A stretch of 64,000 nt of DNA, taken from Gentiana macrophylla (taxonomy: Eukaryota > Streptophyta > Magnoliopsida > Gentianales > Gentianaceae). The position numbers and the translations under genes are program-made. Position 1 is the stretch's first letter. Every line of letters starts with the position of its first letter. The notes beneath the pieces were generated by a model that worked only from the letters and a program-made list of their open reading frames with translations, ran no database searches and had not been told where the DNA came from. The stretch spans positions 71,465,824 to 71,529,823 of the forward strand of contig CM047807.1 in assembly GCA_026214975.1 (NCBI GenBank), given 5' to 3'. Below are positions 1-11,865 of this stretch, one piece after another.

Positions 1-411
1 TCTTAGTATGCCAATTCATTAGGTTTAGGACACCTAGGCCAAAGAGGAGGTTGAGAGTTGTTTCATGCACTTCTATGAGGGAGAACTACTTGCTTAGGAA
101 TGCACCGTTTCACACTTTTGAACACCATTGGTAGGTTGGAAGGAAATCATTCCCATGATACTAATATGGATTTTCTTAATATATACGTTGTCTTGGCTAG
201 GTTTCTTTTATCTTTTATCACCCTTATCACTAGAAGAGTTAATTATGCACTTACCCCATTGTCTATTGCGTCCTAGATCGAATTAATAAAATCTTTTTAA
301 TGTTTAACCTCACAAATCCTTGTGGGATACGACCTTGACCACTGGACTAGACTACATTTGAACCGGTACACTGCCGGTTAGATTGGACACCTAGAATAGT
401 CGCATCAGTAT
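1..411. repeat. Probable LTR 3' part of a Ty3-type retroelement
   Basis: There is no open frame. The stretch has the look of a retroelement R/U5 region: a pyrimidine-rich run, then a 'cttgtgggatacgacctt' motif near 313-330 as seen close to the ends of many plant Ty3/gypsy LTRs, and an end at 'gcatca'. I see no partner LTR and no primer binding site after it, so this is resemblance only. Confidence 0.3.
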
Positions 412-659
412 GCCATCCAAAACTACAAGTTAATTCATGCATACTCGGGAGCAAGATACCCACCATTAATGAAGCACTTAAAGAAAGTGCGGATTAAAGC
501 ATGTACTTAAAGGAAGTGCTCGAAATAAAATTAAGACTGAAAACTTAACAAAATTCTACTTCCATTATCAAATTGTTGGATTACAGTGTTTTTGGAATGA
601 AATTTCAAAGCAAAAAACTAAGAATAGTACTCAATAAGCCTACTGATCTAAGCATTTGG

Positions 660-1735
660 GGTTGGGGTCTGTTGTGACTCTGAAGCAGTAGGAGCCAAAG
701 TAAGAGCAGTTGTAGGGTGGTGAGAGTACTTAGACCACAATGCCTATCCCTGCCTTGAAGTCCTTCACCCGAGTGTCACAGACCACACTCATCCCAGGCT
801 TATAAAGAGCCTTGCAAGGAAGGTTGTCCAAGACAAAGTCAGTGACCTGACCCTTTTGCCTCCACGCCTAAAGTATCCGTGGTTCAGGATAGGAGTAAGC
901 AGCAGCTTCAAAGCCCGAGTGGACTCCTCCTAAGCCTCATAATTTTGGATGGCCTCAGTAATCCGAGCTAGAAAAACAATTTCCAATTTGATCTTCTCAG
1001 GAAACTTCTATTCTTCTGAGGACTTAAGCTCAACCTCTAGAGCCTGGAGTTGCTTCTGGAGAGCATTGATCTCCTTATCATTAGACTCAACAGAGCCCTA
1101 CAGCTTTTCCCTTGTCTGCCGCAGGTCGGCAACCTTCTTCTTGAAATCTCTAGTAATGGCTGAAGACTTGCCCATCCTGGGGAAAACTTCCTGGCCAACC
1201 CAGGTTCCCAGCATAATAGAACGGCAAAAATGAAAAACGCTATTAAAGTATAAGACTCAATAAGGAAAGCAAGCTTACGTATTTTATGGCCTTGAAGCCA
1301 GCGTCAGCTAAATCCATATCAGTCATCCCAGAGATCAGCTCTTGTTCCGTAGGTCCACACAATAAAGTCTGCAGGACATACATAAATCAAGCTCCGTAGG
1401 TCCGATTGCACATACTTGGCTCCTAAAGCCGTCAGTTCAGCCACATGAGCCTGGAGTTGCTTCTTGAGAGGTCAAATTTCTTTGTCTTGGACTTCATCAC
1501 GTCCTTGAGTTTTTGCCGATGATCGAAGGTCGTCTTCTCCAGGTCAGCAGTCTTCCTCTTCAACTTCGCCTTGCTGGTTGAAGATGCAGCAAGCCTTGAA
1601 ATGGCCTCCTGGCCGATATGGGATCCCTTCATCAACAAGTCATCAAATATGGGAAATCCTACCAAGTTACATATAGAGTACGACTGATGAAGTAAGACTT
1701 ACATATTTTATATCCTTAAAGCCACAACTGATTCG
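660..1735 (-). pseudogene. Decayed coiled-coil gag-like frame, tandemly duplicated
   Basis: On the minus strand two related units (about 1310-660 and 1735-1420) encode Lys/Glu/Leu-rich heptad-like sequence, for example 'KEINALQKQLQALEVELKS' around 1085-1020, broken by stop codons. In both units the coding stretch follows a similar leader that contains a 'GTAAGT'-like donor (seen as 'acttacgta' near 1276 and 'acttacata' near 1699). Charged coiled coils of this kind occur in gag or extra frames of plant Ty3 elements, but no zinc knuckle or pol domain is attached here. A host gene relic is the alternative. The reading frame is visible; the retroelement origin is inference. Confidence 0.35.
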
Positions 1736-2900
1736 ACAGGGGTTATAAAACCCCAAACAAGTTCTCAAAAACCTTTCTACTTCAGACGACGTGGGCAGAA
1801 TGCCTCGAAACCCAGAAATCGCTATGACAGCGTCATAACAGTGACACTACCTCCTAGCGGAGTAGGTCGTTATAAATTCCACAAGTTTAGATTACAATGA
1901 CCCAGCAGCACCTCTAACAGATCCGACCTCACAATGAGTGGTTCAGGAAAATCTAGGGGCTTATGACAAAGGTTGAACTAAGCCTCGTCATATTTCATCT
2001 CATAATTGATCAAACAATAATTTAAGACATAAAACTGCAACATTATGGGCCAGGAACCCCACTTTGTGCCTAAGGGCAGACCTGAACCCCAGGTGGGAGC
2101 TCTTACCTATTCTTCCGAACAGCACCACCATAGGTTGGCTAGGTTGCTAGGAGCTCGGGTCTACGTAGTACAGGCCGAGTCGGTCTACAGAGGCTCGACG
2201 CAAGTCGGCTAGAGCCTCACTTATCTGACATAGCCCACGTGTTCATAATAAAGGATAATTATGGGAAGATCCTAAGGATCCTTCTCCCATTATGATTATG
2301 ATCCTATTATTTAAATATATCCGTGTTTGTCTCCTAAAATCAAGGGATTGACACGGAATGAATCCCCAACACTTAGGGAACAAGAAAACTGGATGAGATG
2401 TTTTCTACATAAACAATCCCAAGGAACTACGAGAGATTTGATTCCAATATAAGCATTGGATTCGTATGCAACTTGGGAAAAAACCCAGGCCTAGTCTAAA
2501 AATAAATACAAACACCATTCATCTTCTCATATTCTTACAAGCTTTTAGATCTTGGATAATTGTCACTAGGAAATACGGCCTAAATTATTACTAGACAAGA
2601 TCCAACATCGTCACTCTCCAAATACCATTTAGCCCATCAACACCACCAATACATCCATCCATCCTTCAAGTCATTTTATGATTTGCACCACCAAAATTTT
2701 CTTCATACGAAAAACCTAACTGTGTTTAATTTTTTTTCACAGTATCCTATGTAGTTAATTGAAAACAAAAGGTCCCATTTCTGGGAAAAAAATGAAACAG
2801 ACTTGGAGAAAGAATGAAAAAAAGAAGAGCTGGAAAAAAAAAACCAAATCGTAAGAGGCTCTGTTGATGCAACTAGGGCTTTGGCCTCCGCTGACAAAGG
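1736..2900. other. No gene; LTR-like non-coding stretch
   Basis: No credible coding frame is present. The 2040-2650 part is GC-richer at first, then contains an AT-rich 'tatttaaatatat' box near 2310 followed by a leader-like, pyrimidine-rich region, the usual appearance of a retroelement U3/R segment. No terminal TG..CA pair could be assigned. Confidence 0.3.
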
Positions 2901-2952
2901 CGGTGGATGCCGGAAACACTAAGATGGCTAGTCTGGAGGAGAAATCACATTC

Positions 2953-3591
2953 AATGATTTATTATGCTTGGCTGATGATATTATCACAGAAGTTGCTAAA
3001 GAATATTCAGCAACAGGGTTGTGGCTAAAGCTTGAGAGTCTGTATATGACAAAGTCCTTGATCAATAAGTTGTTGTTGAAGCTACGTCTGTTCTGTTTAA
3101 AGATGTATGACAGAACGCCTCTCAGAGATCATCTGTACAAGCTGAACACAATATTGCTTGATTTAAGGAATATTGATGTTATGATCAAAGATAAGGATTC
3201 AGCTCTAATCTTGCTAGTATCACTGCCAGCATCATATCAGGATTTTGTGCAGTCTTGTTTTGTTGGAAAAGACACCATGTCATTAGAGGATGTTAGGTTA
3301 CCTTTTCATACTCGAGAGCTCGGGCATAATGCAGCTGGTACAAGTACACACAATCAGGCTGCTGGTTTGGTGGAAGTAGCAGCAACAAAGAGCATTGAAA
3401 CCATGGAAACAAGAAACTCAAGGAGGGTGGTTCCAAATGTCCTAATGCAAATTATGTCTGAATCCGAATCTAGGGTGTTGAAAAACATGTGGAGCTTCGG
3501 GTTCAATCAAGTGAGCTACATAACTCAGTTGAGAACAATCAACACTCATCTGACACTTTGTTGTGCATCTGAATCTTGCTGTCAGAGCTGA
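2953..3591 (+). pseudogene. Ty1/copia gag fragment (UBN2 type)
   Basis: Copia capsid-like gag. The frame reads through from about 2953 without an ATG. It has the UBN2 pattern: an alpha-helical N-terminus, 'WLKLESLYMTKSL.NKLLLK' near residues 20-40, then 'LYKLNTILLDLRNID' and 'LLVSLPASYQDFV'. The same family appears on the minus strand at 62.6-63.0 kb inside a full-length element. After about residue 130 the similarity is lost, no CCHC knuckle follows, and protease, integrase and RT are absent, so this is a truncated relic. The UBN2/copia assignment is secure; the true start is not visible. Confidence 0.75.
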
Positions 3592-4890
3592 ATCTGTGTA
3601 TGGAAGACATAGCTGAATGAAGTCAGCTGAGTGGTACTAGTCCGATATGTTCATTTGAGATTGTCTCAACTGAATTCTGGTGATTATGTCTGAATCAGAA
3701 TCTCATATGATCTGGGAGGTTATTGTCTGAGGTGGAGTTCTTATCTGGAGTTAAGTCTCGTATGGAGAAGTCTCACCTGGATTTTGTTGTGTTCATAAAT
3801 GAACAACTCTGAATCTGAATTTAGATATATGTACCTGTTGAAGAAGAGTTGAATCTGAATAACTCTGTTGTTTAGCTGAGATGATTACGTATGAATCTGG
3901 TAATCACACATGTTCTGGTGATCAAGTCTAATTTTGTTGATGACATCTGTCCTCAGCTTTCTGATATGAATATGTTAAATCTACTTTGATTGGAGTTGAA
4001 TCTGTGCACATATTTGAATACTCTGTCGAGCATCATGCTTGATGTTCTCAGCCGAGGTCTGATGATCAAGTTTGAATCTGTTGATCACAGCTAAATCTCA
4101 GTTCAATCAAGTCTGAATCTGAAGACATCAGAGAATCGCGTCTGAATCTAGAAGGTTCTCGTCTGAAGTTGGTTCCTCATATGAAGTTTTCACTAATCTA
4201 GAGGAATAAGATTCGAAGATGTTAATCGGCTGTCTGGCAAGACAAGTCTGAAAAAAGAGTAGATCTGGTTTTGTACATCTGGAACTGGCAAGTGCATCTG
4301 GTACATTACATCGGATTATGCAATCTATTTGAATGAGAGTTCGAGTCGATATGAAGATTTGTTAGTTATGGTTGACTTGATCTCAGAGTCCAAATCTGTC
4401 AAAGCTGAAGTTTGGGAGTTGAGCTGAGTGATAATCAATTGAGCTGAAATGTTAATGCCTGGGAGTTCAGCCGAAGTAGGGTTCAGTTGAGATCAATGTT
4501 CAATCGAGTGTTCTCACTGGAGTCTTTTGAGCACAACTGTATTAGCTTTAAGCTGAGTTGGTTACATCTGGTGATTCAGATGATTTGAGATCAAATCTGG
4601 GCATTTTTGGAATTCCGATAAGAGTCATTATAGCGGCTCGGAATAAGGTTCTTTGGCTATACATACACATCTGTGGTAACCAAAATCAATTGCAGAAGTC
4701 TGTAAACACTGTGATAATATAATTTCCTCGTTTCTTCATGTGGACTAGTCGGCACATTTTTTAAAACAACGTTAAATCATCGTGTTCTTGTTTCCTATGC
4801 GTTTGGTTTGAGTGTTTGATATCTGTTCTTTCTCATATCTGGTAAATTCTCTATGATCCGTTTCATTAATTACCCAGTCACCTTTCTCGT
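3592..4890 (+). repeat. Degenerate copia flank rich in 'ctgaatctg' motifs
   Basis: No gene is present. The stretch is built of diverged short motifs (ctgaatctg, gtctgaatct, cagctgagt) repeated dozens of times. Their reverse complements match the style of the segments beside the LTRs near 41.6-41.9 and 48.2-48.4 kb. With the UBN2 gag just upstream, this is most simply LTR or untranslated sequence of the same copia family. A TATA-like 'ctatacataca' lies near 4657. Confidence 0.45.
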
Positions 4891-4973
4891 ACGGATTGGA
4901 ACTATATATTGGGAAACACTTCCCTCCCAATTCTGAATTAGGATTTATATATAATTATATTGTATTTATTGTA

Positions 4974-5880
4974 TTTATTGATCAGCTTAGTCAACATTTC
5001 TCTCTTAAGGATCTAGTCACATTATCTTACATTCCTGGGGTTGAAGTTACCCCAAATTTGCATGGCATGTTATTAATTCAGACCAAATAAATCCATGATT
5101 TGCTTGGTAAGACCAACATGCAGGATGTTAAACTTGTCTGCGCGCCTTTTTCTGTTGATGCTTACTCCTCCACCAAAGTGGTTGCTCCTCCCTATTCGGA
5201 TGTTACACACTTTCGTCAGGTTCTTGGTGCTTTACAATATCTATTATTTATTCATCCGGACATTGCCTCGCCGCCAATATATAAGTATTCTCAATATATG
5301 CATGTCCTTACGCATTATCATTGGTCACTTGTCAAGTGGATTCTTAGTTATTTAGCTAGTACGCTTCATGAGGGTCTTAAGCTTTTCTCCACATGTCCGT
5401 TTACTTTTCATGCCTTTTCTGATGCTGACTGGGGTGGAAAAAAGGACGATGACTATTCTTCCACCTCTGCCTATCTTGTATTTCTTGGCAAAAATCTCAT
5501 TTCCTGGAATTCTACGAAGTAGAAGGCCACCGCTCGCTCTTCCATTGAAGTTGAATATCGTTCTGTTGTTGAGGCAGCTGTTGAAATTGTTTGGGTCTGT
5601 TCTTTGCTTTCGGAACTTGGTTATCCACATGCTTCTACCCATGTTATTTTTTTTGATAATGTTGGCACCACCCAGTTGAGTGCTATTCCGGTTTTCCATT
5701 CTCGCGTGAAGCTTGCTATTGACTATCCTTTTATTCGTGACCGAGTTCAGCAGGGACTCCTACGTGTATCACATATTTCCAGTCCAATCAGCTTGCTGAT
5801 GCGTTGACTAAGCCCTTACCGCTTCCTTCCTTTAAACATTTCAAGTTCAGCATACACTCTGATAACATGTTAAACTACCA
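4974..5880 (+). pseudogene. Ty1/copia RT C-terminus and RNase H, broken
   Basis: End of a copia polyprotein. Frames in order show 'FSLKDLVTLSYIPGVEVTP' (RT thumb), 'LLGKTNMQDVKLVCAPFS', 'FRQVLGALQYLL', 'HAFSDADWGGKKDDDYSST' (RNase H Asp), 'SSIEVEYRSVVEAAVEIVW', and 'RVQQGLLRVSHISS' near the C-terminus. In-frame stops occur near 5088 and 5521 and a late frameshift near 5780-5800, so it is dead. The RT catalytic core, integrase and gag are missing. A purine tract and LTR-like start follow directly, fitting the 3' end of an element. It belongs to a different copia lineage from the gag at 2.95 kb. Confidence 0.85.
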
Positions 5881-5895
5881 TCTCTGCAAAAAACT

Positions 5896-6060
5896 TAAGC
5901 TAATGGGGAGTTTGATAATTAACCTCTAATACACTTTTGACAATTAGTGTATTCATATGTATGTGGCCATTATCATATTACTTTGAATATATTTATCTAT
6001 TTTGTCACTATTATTGATGGCCAATCTTGTATCACATGGTTTGTTTCTCAACAAATCTAG
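5896..6060 (+). repeat. Polypurine tract and start of copia 3' LTR
   Basis: A purine-rich 'aagctaatggggag' (5897-5910) follows the copia RNase H frame, and 'tgataattaacc' begins at 5913, the expected TG of a 3' LTR. The LTR end could not be fixed and no 5' partner lies in the window. Confidence 0.5.
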
Positions 6061-6071
6061 ATCGGGGATTG

Positions 6072-6680
6072 TTTCTGTAGTAAATTTTTTGTAGTAATAT
6101 AATACAAAAATAATAAACTTCGAGTTGTGTAAAAACAGTCTTCTAAAAGACTGTTTCGGGGTAACCGAAATGTCTTATTAGGATAAAACGAATCTTCCTT
6201 TTCTTCTATAAAAAAGGAAAGACATACAATGATATCTTTACACAATGCAGCAAAGTTTACGAGTATTGAAAATAGAATATATTTTCTTCTACCGGAAAAA
6301 ATATCCCCCCTTTATCAAAAGAAACTGTGTATATATAGTCACAAGTTGTAAAAGAGACTTAATGATAGTCAAAACATTAATTATCCAATTGACTCGACAA
6401 AATATGCAGAAGTTCATTTTGTCCACATTGATTGCATTAATAACAAATGCACATGTTGAAAGTAATCAATTAGTTAGTGGCTAAAGATTAGTAGTGCCAT
6501 AAATGTTGGCAACAAAAACGTTTTTCCCAGTCAAACTTTGTAACGTATATATATTGAAGAAAATGGTAATTAAGGTCAAAATAATGAATGTACGTAGCAT
6601 TTACTATTAAATATCTCACATAGTTAAAATAATTTGTACAACATATAATATATAATTTGTACACTTTGCTGAAATTATGT
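6072..6680. repeat. Direct repeat A, copy 1 (LTR-like)
   Basis: About 600 bp starting with 'ttttttgtagtaatataata' is repeated at 7975-8467 and continues at about 11545-11650. Shared landmarks include 'ctaccggaaaaaatatcccc', 'caattagttagtggctaaag' and 'tattaaatatctcacatagt'. Two direct copies around a copia fragment suggest LTRs of a decayed element; exact termini were not resolved. Confidence 0.6.
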
Positions 6681-7974
6681 ATGAGTGTAACACATCGAAT
6701 CTGGTGTCTTTCGGACTATTAACAAGTTATAGAAAGAATAAAACTTACCTTACTGAAACACTGGTGAAGCAAAGATTCTATAAACCAATGAATAATTGTT
6801 GTAAAACAGTGGTTTTACCAATACATTACCCTCTAAAATATCAATGATCAAGCCGTTTTTTGCGCATTTTGGCCGTGCGCGCGCCTAGTCATTAATGAGT
6901 GCTCTAGAGATTTTGCCAAAGAATCTCATAGGGTGGCCCCACTCCACACTCATATAGGTGAATTCATCAAGTGTATACTGCGGTAATACACTTCCCTTAA
7001 AGGCTATGAATTCATTAAGAGCTTTGCTCACCCCTCAAAAAATAATTGCAGCTATAAGCACTATCACACACCATAGAAGAGACAAAATTTATTATAGTGC
7101 TTCAAGGTCTAACATAGACTTCGTTATTACCCATATGAACCTAATTCATAGGATCTCCAATCAAATAGCTAGGTTGGGTTTCCATCTCCATTGACATAAA
7201 ATTGACATTTAAGTCTCATCCACTCGATGTTTAATAATTACCACATCTCAACACGTGTTGCTCGGTCAGAAGTTTGGCCAAAACATCTACCAATTGATTT
7301 ATGACATAATGATATTATCTCATTTAAGTCTCATCCACTCGATGGAAAAAAAAAATTTAATAAAAAAAATTGTTGTTGTAGTGAATGAAAATTCATCGTC
7401 TGATGTGAAATATCATTATTATTCTTAGTCATGATGTCAAAGATCTTATTATTCTTATTCATAATGATTTTGTCAGACTCAAAGATCATTTTAACCCCCA
7501 CATTTGCTACAAGAGCAACTGATACCAAATCATTAATTTGAATATCCGGACATGTAGCACCGCATTAAGAATCTTCAAGATAGACATTCTCAATTTAATC
7601 CCCTATGAATTTTTAGAAGGAAAAACTTCTCTTGTAGCACAAATGTGCCGAGTAGCCCCTAAAGTCTATCAACCATTTTAATGGATGCTACAGTGTTCTC
7701 TTGAGAAACCCCTTTAACCAATTCATAATTTGGTGTCGTAGGATTATCATTTCTCACATCAATGTTCTTGTATCAATGTTGGGGTTAAAGATATGAGGCT
7801 TGTAATCATAGAAATTAAAATCATACCTGATTGCAGATGAATTTCGTCATACGAAATTAAATTTGTCTTCAACGCCATTTCATCTAACAAAGAAACTTCT
7901 GTCTATTCCAAATTGGTGTCCGTCCTAATCAGTTCATCCAAACACATCTCATTAAGCCCAATTCTTCTAGATTG
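6681..7974 (-). pseudogene. Decayed copia internal fragment
   Basis: Minus-strand frame 7528-7331 reads 'VSVALVANVGVKMIFESDKI', resembling the copia segment between protease and the integrase zinc finger (GAG pre-integrase, usual form LVS..L...G....FESDK). The remaining sequence has no sustained frame. It lies between two direct repeats that may be the LTRs of this element. A 24 bp direct repeat is present at 7206-7229 and 7321-7344. The family call rests on one short segment. Confidence 0.4.
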
Positions 7975-8467
7975 TACGAAAATTTTTGTAGTAATACAAT
8001 ACAAAAAATAATAAACCTCGAGTCGTGTAAAAACACTCTCCTAAGAGATTATTTCGGGGCAACCGAAATGTCATATTAGGATAAAACGAGTTTTCCTTTT
8101 CTTCTATTAAAAGGGCAACAAATATAGACATCTTTACACAACCCATCAAAGTGTATGAGTAATTGAAAATAGAATATATTTTCTTCTACCGGAAAAAATA
8201 TCCCCCCTTTATCAAAGGAAACTGTGTGTATATATAGTCACAAATTGTAAAAGAGATTTAATGATACTCAAAATATTAATTATCCAATTGACTCCACAAA
8301 ATAAGCACAAGTTTATTTTGTCCTTATTGATTGCATTAATAACAAATGCACATGTTGAAAATAATCAATTAGTTAGTGGCTAAAGATTAGTAGTACCATA
8401 AATGTTGGCAACAACAACGTTTTTTCACTGAAACTTTGTGCATATATATATATTAAAGAAACTGAAA
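7975..8467. repeat. Direct repeat A, copy 2, left part
   Basis: Homologous to 6072-6560. It stops abruptly near 8467 ('atatattaaagaaa') where the 3.1 kb Mutator-like element begins, and homology resumes at about 11545 ('gtaattaaggtcaaaataat'). The interrupted repeat therefore defines both borders of the insertion. Confidence 0.65.
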
Positions 8468-8854
8468 ATTAGGTTTTAGTCCATTTTTCTCCTGTATATA
8501 AATTTTAATCCAGTTTGTATTATTTTATTTATTTAAGGATAAAATAATTTTGTTCGGACTAAACTACCCCTATTAACACAAATGTCTCGACATTGTTCAG
8601 CCTTCCTTTTCCATCAGCGGAATTGGACGAAGACAAAGAGGCGGCGGTGAATCATTGAGAGAGGCGGCGGCGAATTCAAGGTTGCCGAGTTGGCCGGAGA
8701 AGATTCGAGTGGACTGAGACACGGAATTTTGTATTAAGATTTGGCTTTCTCTTTGCTTCACTCTCCACTTATTTGCAGCTCTCTTCCTTCTTCTAGCTCA
8801 CTTATTGGCTGAAAAATTTAATCTCTTTGTTCTATAATATGCTGTGTTTTGTAG

Positions 8855-9037
8855 TCTGATCGTCCCTCTGATGTTGCCATGAATCAATGTCCGGGACAGG
8901 TTCTTGATGGTTCCCCTGGTCATTCTCCTAAGTAGACATTCATAGAATGGCTGCGCAATCTGGGCCTAGCTAAATATGAAGAAGTTTTTGTTAAAGAGGA
9001 GATTGACTGGGACTCCTTGAAGTGGCTGACTGAAGAG
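8855..9037 (+). pseudogene. Captured exon with SAM domain, SNM1/DRMBL-like
   Basis: An exon bounded by 'tgttttgtag' (acceptor, to 8854) and 'gaagag|gtaaga' (donor at 9038). Its frame gives 'FIEWLRNLGLAKYEEVFVKE' then 'IDWDSLKWLTEE', the N-terminal half of a sterile alpha motif. Plants have DNA cross-link repair (SNM1-like, metallo-beta-lactamase/DRMBL) proteins with such a domain, and that is my best guess for the source. An in-frame TAG at 8933-8935 lies just before the domain, so the copy is broken. The GC-rich leader at 8600-8720 may be the captured 5' end. Confidence 0.55.
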
Positions 9038-9569
9038 GTAAGAATGAATCACCAACTCCAATGTGAAATCATACAAGAGATTCTCGGGTGTATGTGTGTG
9101 TCTGTGTGTGCGTTTGGTTGTCATTATGCTGTCAGTATTTTCTACTGATTTCACAAACAGAAAGATGCACATGTAGCTTAGTGCGAGTATATGGGTCGAA
9201 TGTTTCAATCATTTCATGAAATTCCTCAAAAAAGTATTTTAACTTGCATAAATAAGGAACTGTAGGCATGTCTTTGCCCGCAGTATTTGTCAGAATATGA
9301 TTCTATTTGTCTTCAGAAGGCTATAAGTTTGTTCTGAATTGACTAGGTAAACTTATCATAAGAAGGGCCTGTTAGCTATGTGCCCAATGCATGATATTTT
9401 ACTTATCGTGAATGTATCTAAGTCTACTTGCATAAGTTGCATATACCATCACCTAAGGTAGACCTTGGTCCAATAATATTGTTTACTTTTCTTAAAATGA
9501 ACTTTTTTTACAACTAATGAAGACAAATTGAACTGATATTTTATGTGTGTTTTTTGTCTGAATAAATGC

Positions 9570-9692
9570 TGGTTGAGAGGAATCCCAAGACAGGTATTGA
9601 AAATGCCATTGTAGATATTGAAGCTACCATTGTCATCTCTTTTGATAACCATGGAGCTGAAACTAATGGTTCTGTTGAGAACACAAATGATG
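9570..9692 (+). pseudogene. Second captured exon, same Pack-MULE
   Basis: The frame around 9570-9692 reads 'VERNPKTGIENAIVDIEATI' and then 'DNHGAETNGSVENTNDG', ending at a consensus donor 'gatg|gtaagt'. No known domain is recognised. It lies 0.5 kb downstream of the SAM exon in the same orientation and probably comes from the same host gene. A further exon-like piece after 'tattgcag' at about 10358 is less clear. Confidence 0.4.
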
Positions 9693-10782
9693 GTAAGTCT
9701 GTTGTGGTTGATAATATTTGTGATCCCATAGTTTAAGGGTTGGTTTTATAAAGAAGATTGATTGTGTTGTTCACTTGGTTTATTTCATTAAGCTTTCTAA
9801 TACACTAGTTTTGGGGAGTGTTACTTTATTACTGTGTTAAGGCTGAAAAATCAGATTTTAGAGCAGAAAAACAAGTGTTTCAGAGCTGAAAAATGAGTTG
9901 AACATTGAGTGTATGAAGTAGAAAATTTGATATCATTGTAATATGTTGAGCTTATTAAGGTATGTTGTGGTTTTATTCTTATTATTTATTGACTTCTTTG
10001 AAATCTTCAAATACTATTATTGACTTCATGTTGTTGCCTTCTTCTACTTTGTTCAAATATATAGAAAGTTGCAATGTTTTTTTTTTTTTTTTCAAAAAAG
10101 AATCGGTTGTAGTGTGCTTCAAACCCCCTCCCTTACATTGGGAAGCATAATATTTCAGTCATTAATGGATAAGAAATGCAATGTATATTTTTTTTCTGTG
10201 GTTATTATTACTCAAAAGTGTTTTGAGAAGTTGAAGAGGAAAACAGAATTGGTTGTGTTGATGATAAGGTGTTATTGTGTTACTATGTTACCGTGTTCAA
10301 TGCTTAACTCTGAAAGGCTACTTCATCATGTTCTAACCCTTATTCACATGTATTGCAGCTTGCTTTGGTGTTAATGTGAGAGGACCAATCAGAGAATATT
10401 CCATTAACAGGATCTGGTGTCTCGAGTTACCTCTATTGAGAATTTGAAGAATAAGCTTGAATTCAGTATCATTCTAGGGTGGGCTGTCAAAATCCTGCAA
10501 TTGAATTCAGTATCAGAATTTGATTATGAATGTTTTTTTTGGGTTTTTGGCCCAAGGATGTTAGGGCATTTCTTTTCTGATAGACAAATCTGGTGGTTTT
10601 TGTATACCTTAGTGTGTCTTCCATATGTATATACCTATCCTTATTAACAATCACATTTGTTGGCAACAAGGGTTGATTTAAGGATGCATTTATGATGCTT
10701 TTGAGGTTTTATTTGATGATAAACAAGGTTGGTGTTACTGTGTTACTGTAAACGCTGCGATAAAATTCGTCTTTCAAATACT

Positions 10783-11331
10783 ACGTCGAAAGGGTATCAA
10801 ATCAGGTCTCAAAATGAAGATAAAAAAAAATATGAACTTTGGTGAAACAATTTTGATGATCGGTGTTCCACATCAAAAGTTACGGTTGTTTATAAGAAAA
10901 ACGCTCCGGTTAATGAAAATATTTTTTCGGCTTTTAAAATTTAGGAGGAAGGGGTCACAAGGACAAAAAAAAATAATAAATGGGTCTGGAAGGACAAAAG
11001 TAACATTTTCATGATTATAAAGGACAAAAATCACAATTGTTACTTTAAAATTGTTACTTCACGTGTTAATATTACTTTGTGTTTCACAATTGTTACTTCA
11101 TATTTACTCTATTCCACATTTGTTACTTCATATTTGTTACTTTTGTCCTTATTAAATTACAGTTTCCTTCTATCCCGATTTTTTGGTAATTTTGTCCTTC
11201 TGGACAAAAATCTATAAAATTTATGTCGGAAGGGTATCGTATTAGGGCTCAAATTAAAGAGAAAAAAAATATGAATTATGGTAAAAAAAATTCGATGAGC
11301 GGAGTTATAAATCAAAAGTTACGGTTGTTTG
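10783..11331. repeat. Internal repeat pair inside the Mutator-like element
   Basis: Two diverged copies, 10783-10891 and 11225-11331, share 'gtcg.aagggtatc', the run '.tatgaa.t.tggt', and the perfect tail 'atcaaaagttacggttgttt'. Between them lie short 'ttgttactt' repeats (11038-11135). No protein can be read. They may be subterminal repeats of the transposon end. Confidence 0.5.
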
Positions 11332-11544
11332 AAATAAAACAAACCCAAAACACCAGTAATCTTTGATTATGAAAAACGAGAAAAGCGATAATTTTTACGG
11401 AAACTGAAGGGAAACGCGCGTCGGCTGTTATTAAAGGGGTAATTTTGTCCGTCTGATTTTTTTGTCCTTATTACAACTAAAAAATGGAGTGTGTCTTATT
11501 TATTCGTTTTGTAATTGAAAATGGACTTTTCCCTGAATCCCCTT

Positions 11545-11700
11545 TAATGAAAATAGTAATTAAGGTCAAAATAATGAATGTAGCATTTACTATTAAATAT
11601 CTCACATAGTTAAAATAATTGTACAACATACATAATATATAAAAATATATTAATATAACTTTTGAAATATTATAACAATATTTACAACAGTTTCTTCTTT
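11545..11700. repeat. Direct repeat A, copy 2, right part
   Basis: Continuation of the repeat that stops at 8467. It matches copy 1 at about 6566-6660 ('gtaattaaggtcaaaataat', 'tattaaatatctcacatagt'). Confidence 0.6.
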
Positions 11701-11865
11701 CCATTTATTTCATCAAGAAGTTAAAACTCTTTCCAAACCGTCCGCACAAAAAATGCGAAAGAATATTAAAGCGACCTTTCAAAATATCTAACTGAGTTCT
11801 CAAAAAAAAATCTAACTGAGAATGACATCATTCACCAATCATCGTGTGCATGCACTCCACAACAA

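Larger units (their letters stand above)
8477..11542. mobile_element. Mutator-like element carrying host exons (Pack-MULE-like)
   Basis: The borders come from comparing repeat A copy 1 with the split copy 2. Candidate 9-base duplications at the borders are 'gaaactgaa' (left) and 'gaaaatagt' (right); the uninterrupted copy has 'gaaaatggt'. The ends are diverged inverted repeats: left 'ttttagtccatttttct', right reverse complement 'aaaagtccattttcaatt', both followed by 'gg(a)caaaattacccc'-like sequence. No transposase frame exists. Exons of a SAM-domain gene are present inside. The insertion is directly supported; the Mutator class is inferred from long TIRs and a 9-base duplication. Confidence 0.6.
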
